From the NCBI GenBank assembly GCA_021545665.1, contig JAJRTX010000170.1:1-10066 (forward strand): a stretch of 10,066 nucleotides of DNA, given 5' to 3'. The notes below the pieces were generated by a model, which had not been told where the DNA came from, made no database searches, and saw only the letters and a program-made list of their open reading frames with translations. Positions within the stretch are counted from its first letter, which is position 1; every line of letters starts with the position of its first letter. Made by a program: the position numbers and the translations under genes. The DNA comes from Zetaproteobacteria bacterium. Its GTDB lineage: Bacteria > Pseudomonadota > Zetaproteobacteria > Mariprofundales > Mariprofundaceae. This document shows, one piece after another, positions 6,332-10,066 of this stretch.

Positions 6332-7762
6332 TTACGAAAAAGCAGCAGTACATACGGCCATGAGTGCGCCGGGAAACATACCAATCCCCAATACCATCAG
6401 GGCATTCGCGCTAATTACAAGACGCATGTCAGTGCTGCATTCCAGGGCTTCCTTACTACTCGGTTCGTCGAAATACATCAGTTTGATAATGCGCAGGTAG
6501 TAGAACACCCCAACGATGGAGAAGACAACACCCACTATAGCCAGCCAGACCATGTCAGCAGCAACGACTTCCTGGAGCACGGCCAGTTTCGCCCAGAAGC
6601 CGAGGAACGGTGGCACTCCGGCCATTGAGAACATCAGAATCAGCATCATAAAAGCATACCAGGGACTACGCTTGTTCAAGCCTTTGAAGTCATCCAGCTT
6701 GTCGCCTTCGAATCCCTTACGACTAAGAAGGATAATCATGCCAAAACCGCCCAGGGCCATGAGCACATAGGTCAGAGCATAGAACATGGACGCGGAAAAC
6801 CCGCTTTGCGTACCGGTCAGAATACCCAGAATCAGAAAGCCAACGTGGGAAATAGTCGAATAAGCCAGCATACGTTTGAGGTTAGTCTGGGCAATGGCAA
6901 CGATATTACCAATCACCATCGACAATACCGCCAGAATAATCAAAATCCCCTGCCATTGATCATGCAGATCGATCAGGCCATCCACCAGCAGCCGCACCAG
7001 CATGGCAAACGCGGCAATCTTGGGCGCAGTACCAATGTACAGGGTCACTGCCGTCGGTGCGCCGTGATAGACATCCGGCACCCACATATGAAAAGGCACG
7101 GCTCCGAGTTTGAAGGCCATACCAACGAGCAGGAAGACCAACCCAAAGGCCAGCAGCGTTTTGTCGCCAGATACCGCACGCTCAGCGATACTATCGAGTT
7201 GCAGGGTGCCGGTTACGCCATAGATCATGGACATGCCGTAAAGCAGCATACCGGAGGCAATCGCACCGAGGACAAAATATTTCATTGCCGCTTCAGAAGC
7301 TCTGCTGGAATCACGCTGCATAGCCACCATGGCGTATAGGGACAGGGACAACAGTTCCAGCCCCAGATAAAGCGTCAGCAGGCTGTGGGCCGAGATCATG
7401 ATCATCATCCCCAACATGCCGAACAGACCCAGAAGATAGAACTCTCCCTTAAACATGCCGTGATCACGCAGATAATCTTTCGCGTACACAAAGACCACGA
7501 ACACGGCAAAATAAACGCCGAGTTTAAGCACATGGCTCATGGCATCGGCCACATAGGTGCCATTGAATGTTGTCAGTCTTTCATCGCTATAGCCATAGAG
7601 CGTCAGTACCGCCACCAGCACCAGGGTAAACAACGATAGCAGGTAGGTCAGGTAGCGATCCTGATCTTTAAGAAACAGATCGATCAGCAACAGCACACAG
7701 GTCATGCCGAGGACGAATATCTCGGGAAGAGCCAGTAGAAAATTGGGCATTTCAATATTCAT
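6332..7762 (-). CDS. nuoN: NADH-quinone oxidoreductase subunit N
   Basis: This is an antiporter-like membrane subunit of respiratory complex I, nearest the peripheral arm among the three. It takes part in pumping protons across the inner membrane as NADH reduces quinone. The protein has 476 residues (E. coli NuoN has 485) and is hydrophobic throughout, consistent with about 14 helices. Key charged residues are in place: Glu136 in YLGLELLSL, Lys218 in FKLGAVPFH, and Lys248 in APKIAAFAM; these correspond to E. coli Glu133, Lys217 and Lys247. [13 protein letters not shown] and [14 protein letters not shown] are further family signatures. The ATG at 7762 gives MNIEMPNF; a second ATG four codons on is possible. 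It begins 21 bp after nuoM and is the last nuo gene, with the initiator tRNA following. Confidence 0.97.
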   Translation of the reverse strand: MNIEMPNFLLALPEIFVLGMTCVLLLIDLFLKDQDRYLTYLLSLFTLVLVAVLTLYGYSDERLTTFNGTYVADAMSHVLKLGVYFAVFVVFVYAKDYLRDHGMFKGEFYLLGLFGMLGMMIMISAHSLLTLYLGLELLSLSLYAMVAMQRDSSRASEAAMKYFVLGAIASGMLLYGMSMIYGVTGTLQLDSIAERAVSGDKTLLAFGLVFLLVGMAFKLGAVPFHMWVPDVYHGAPTAVTLYIGTAPKIAAFAMLVRLLVDGLIDLHDQWQGILIILAVLSMVIGNIVAIAQTNLKRMLAYSTISHVGFLILGILTGTQSGFSASMFYALTYVLMALGGFGMIILLSRKGFEGDKLDDFKGLNKRSPWYAFMMLILMFSMAGVPPFLGFWAKLAVLQEVVAADMVWLAIVGVVFSIVGVFYYLRIIKLMYFDEPSSKEALECSTDMRLVISANALMVLGIGMFPGALMAVCTAAFS

Positions 7763-7783
7763 TTAATATTGCCATTCTTGTGT

Positions 7784-9304
7784 TTACAGCTTGGACTGCA
7801 TGATGTGTTGCAACAGGTTATTAACGGTGGGCTCCATCACTTCCAGCAACGGTGCAGGCCAGAGACCAAACAGCAATACCGTCACCGCCAGAACGCCCAG
7901 AATAAAGAACTCACGTTTGTTGATATCTTCCAGTGCAGCAACATTGTCATTGGCCACATCACCGAAGATGACGCGTTTGACCATCCACAGGGTATAGGCT
8001 GCACCCAGTATCAGGGTAATCGCGGCAAGGAAGGCAAACCAGAAATTCGCCTTGAAGCTGCTGAGGATGACCATGAACTCACCGACAAAACCAGAGGTTC
8101 CCGGCAGACCCGCATTGGCCATGGAAAACAGCACCATGAAAGCCGCAAAGGTCGGCATGGTATTGGCGACGCCACCATAGTCGTTGATCTCGCGGCTATG
8201 CATCCGGTCATAGAGGACTCCGACACAAAGGAACATGGCGCCGGAGATAAATCCGTGGGAAATCATTTGTACAATGCCGCCCTCGATGCCCATCGCTGCG
8301 CCTTCAAGACTGCCGGTATTATTAAAAATACGCCAGGCGACAAAAAAGCCAAGGGTAACAAAACCCATGTGAGCAATGGATGAATAGGCAATCAGCTTTT
8401 TCATATCCTGCTGTGCCAGGGCGACAAAACCAATATAGACCACGGCAATCAGGGACAGGCTGATCATCAACCAGTCCAGTTCCTGACTGGCGTCGGGAGT
8501 AATGGGCAATGAGAAGCGTAAGAAACCGTAAGCGCCAAGCTTGAGCATGATCGCAGCAAGGATCACCGAACCGCCAGTGGGCGCTTCAACGTGAGCATCC
8601 GGCAACCAGGTATGTACTGGCCACATGGGCACCTTGACAGCAAAGGCGATCAGGAATGCGAGGAAGATCAGCAGTTGCGGAGTCATCCCCATATTGTAGT
8701 TCTGGAAATCAGCTATCAGGAAACTGCCGGTCTGGAAATACAGATACAGCAGCGCCACCAGCATGAACACCGAACCGAAAAAGGTATAAAGGAAAAACTT
8801 CATGGTGGCATAGACTCGACGCGGCCCGCCCCAGATACCAATAATCAGGAACATCGGGATAAGCATGGCTTCCCAGAATACATAAAACAGGGCGCCATCC
8901 AGTGCCGCAAACACGCCGATCATCAAACCATCCATGATCAGGAACGCAGCCATGTATTGTGCGACCCGTTCCTTAATCACTTCCCAACCGGCCAGCACTA
9001 CCAGTACGGTCATGAAACTGGTCAACAGAATCAGCGGCATGGCAATACCGTCCACACCCAGGTTGTAATAGATGTTGAAACGGGGGATCCATTCTACCGG
9101 TCCTTCGACAAACTGCATCGCTGCAGTCCCCGTGTCAAAGGCGGTGTATAACGGAATGGAAAGCACAAAGGTCAATACAGAAAACAGCAGCGCCAGTCCG
9201 CGTGCGACCGGCTTTTGCGATTCGCTGTTTGCAGACAGGACGGCAAGCCCCCCAAGAATGGGCGTCCATATGACAAGACTCAGAAGTGGCCAATCAGCAA
9301 ACAT
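7784..9304 (-). CDS. nuoM: NADH-quinone oxidoreductase subunit M
   Basis: This is the middle antiporter-like, proton-pumping subunit of complex I. The protein has 506 residues, close to the E. coli length of 509, with many membrane helices. The functional charges are present: Glu145 in FWEAMLIPMF, Lys224 in AVKVPMWPVH, and Lys255 in IMLKLGAYGF, matching E. coli Glu144, Lys234 and Lys265. TWLPDAHVEAPTGGS and MKKLIAYSSIAHMGF are standard family motifs. The ATG at 9304 gives MFADWPLLS, a normal NuoM N-terminus. It starts 15 bp after the nuoL stop and is followed by nuoN after 21 bp, as expected in a single nuo operon. Nothing unusual was seen. Confidence 0.97.
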   Translation of the reverse strand: MFADWPLLSLVIWTPILGGLAVLSANSESQKPVARGLALLFSVLTFVLSIPLYTAFDTGTAAMQFVEGPVEWIPRFNIYYNLGVDGIAMPLILLTSFMTVLVVLAGWEVIKERVAQYMAAFLIMDGLMIGVFAALDGALFYVFWEAMLIPMFLIIGIWGGPRRVYATMKFFLYTFFGSVFMLVALLYLYFQTGSFLIADFQNYNMGMTPQLLIFLAFLIAFAVKVPMWPVHTWLPDAHVEAPTGGSVILAAIMLKLGAYGFLRFSLPITPDASQELDWLMISLSLIAVVYIGFVALAQQDMKKLIAYSSIAHMGFVTLGFFVAWRIFNNTGSLEGAAMGIEGGIVQMISHGFISGAMFLCVGVLYDRMHSREINDYGGVANTMPTFAAFMVLFSMANAGLPGTSGFVGEFMVILSSFKANFWFAFLAAITLILGAAYTLWMVKRVIFGDVANDNVAALEDINKREFFILGVLAVTVLLFGLWPAPLLEVMEPTVNNLLQHIMQSKL

Positions 9305-9319
9305 TAAATATAACCCTGG

Positions 9320-10066
9320 TTAGAGAACAAATATGGCTAATAACGCCATCAGACCAATGATCATGGCAAAGGCATAGGTATATAGATAACCGGTCTGGAT
9401 TCGGCGCATGATGCCCGAAAACCAGCCCACCGTATAAGCGGAACCATTGATGACGATCGTATCAATCAAAAATGTATCCCCCGCTTTCCACAGCACCTTA
9501 CCTATAAGCCGACTACCGCCAGCGAAAACGATTTCATTAAACCGATCAAATCCATATTTATTCATCAGCATCGTATAGATAAGCGAGAATTTTTTGCTGA
9601 TGGCCTCAGGGATATCCGGGCGTTTCATATAAAAATACCAGGCCGTAAATACACCCGATGCAGCCATCCAGAATGGCAAGGTGCTAAATGAGTGCATGAT
9701 CATGGCAAAGGCGCCATGGAATTCATGGCTCAGTTCACCCAGCACATCATGTTCAGGCAGAACAAAAATTGCATTACCAAAGAAATCACCGAAGGCCATG
9801 CTGTCAACGAAGAAGTAGCCAATAAATACCGAGGGAATCGCCAGCGCAATCAGTGGCAGAGTCACGACCTTTGGCGTTTCATGCAGGTGCTCACGAGTGT
9901 GATCATCCATACGTTCCTTGCCATGGAATACCAGGAAGTACATACGGAAACTGTAAAGCGCGGTAATAAAGACGCCCAACACCACGGCAAAATAAGCATA
10001 ACCGGAACCTGCCAAACTGGAGTGGCCAACGGCTTCGATAATGGAATCCTTGGAGAAAAAGCCGGA
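9320..10066 (-). CDS. nuoL: NADH-quinone oxidoreductase subunit L, C-terminal part (5' truncated by the window edge)
   Basis: This is the distal antiporter-like subunit of complex I, whose long lateral helix runs along the membrane arm. Only the last 248 residues are inside the window; the frame is open to 10066 and enters at SGFFSKDSIIEAVGHSSL. That segment is the family's GFFSKD motif, so the TTG at 10015 is an internal leucine and not a start. GVFITALYSFRMYFLVFHG is another conserved stretch. The region about 130-190 residues before the end (RMDDHTREHLHETPK onward) fits the loop and helices before the lateral helix. The protein ends in a final membrane helix (MIIGLMALLAIFVL). The stop lies 15 bp before nuoM. 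Confidence 0.96.
   Translation of the reverse strand, partial: SGFFSKDSIIEAVGHSSLAGSGYAYFAVVLGVFITALYSFRMYFLVFHGKERMDDHTREHLHETPKVVTLPLIALAIPSVFIGYFFVDSMAFGDFFGNAIFVLPEHDVLGELSHEFHGAFAMIMHSFSTLPFWMAASGVFTAWYFYMKRPDIPEAISKKFSLIYTMLMNKYGFDRFNEIVFAGGSRLIGKVLWKAGDTFLIDTIVINGSAYTVGWFSGIMRRIQTGYLYTYAFAMIIGLMALLAIFVL

Noticed and set aside
6806..7339. Open frame of 177 codons opposite nuoN
   Set aside because: It is rich in His, Gln and Arg, as expected from the complement of a hydrophobic membrane protein gene. The sense strand encodes an intact NuoN.
7769..8383. Open frame of 204 codons opposite nuoM (and a similar one at 8591-9151)
   Set aside because: These are antisense shadows of nuoM with the same His/Gln-rich composition, no plausible domain and no ribosome binding site.

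Overview
The window looks like chromosomal DNA of a gammaproteobacterium. The right-hand 3.8 kb carries the 3' end of the respiratory complex I operon (nuoL-nuoM-nuoN, minus strand), followed 50 bp later by an initiator tRNA gene. That arrangement is common in Gammaproteobacteria. The species cannot be fixed from the sequence. The left 6 kb looks AT-richer than the nuo block and has the character of accessory or lineage-specific DNA.

Layout from left to right. (1) 1-626, plus strand: the C-terminal end of a longer protein whose 5' part lies outside the window. It consists of an RsbW/anti-sigma-type HATPase domain, preceded by what looks like the last strand of a PP2C/SpoIIE phosphatase domain. 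(2) 627-1018: non-coding DNA packed with REP-like palindromes of several types. (3) 1019-1933 and 1940-4150, plus strand: a two-gene unit made of a PhnD-type periplasmic binding protein and, 6 bp later, a membrane histidine kinase (TM-periplasmic-TM-HAMP-PAS-PAS-HisKA-HATPase). (4) 4151-4319: a short convergent gap without clear signals. (5) 4320-5915, minus strand: a stand-alone B12-binding-type radical SAM enzyme of unknown substrate, starting at TTG behind a good ribosome binding site. (6) 5916-6204: its upstream region, which also holds the rho-independent terminator of the tRNA. (7) 6205-6281, minus strand: initiator tRNA-Met(CAU) with a plausible promoter of its own at 6295-6323. (8) 6332-10066, minus strand: nuoN, nuoM and the 3' part of nuoL.

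How the genes may work together. NuoL, NuoM and NuoN are the three antiporter-like proton-pumping subunits of NADH:quinone oxidoreductase, and all key charged residues checked in NuoM and NuoN are present. The binding protein and kinase have no ABC permease or ATPase beside them. This suggests that the binding protein serves as a periplasmic ligand-sensing partner of the kinase rather than as a transporter part. The kinase has no receiver domain and no complete response regulator gene is visible; the truncated gene at the left edge belongs to a class that often begins with a receiver domain and could be its target, but this is speculative. The radical SAM gene occupies the place after tRNA-fMet where many gammaproteobacteria have rimP-nusA-infB, so the conserved block is broken here.
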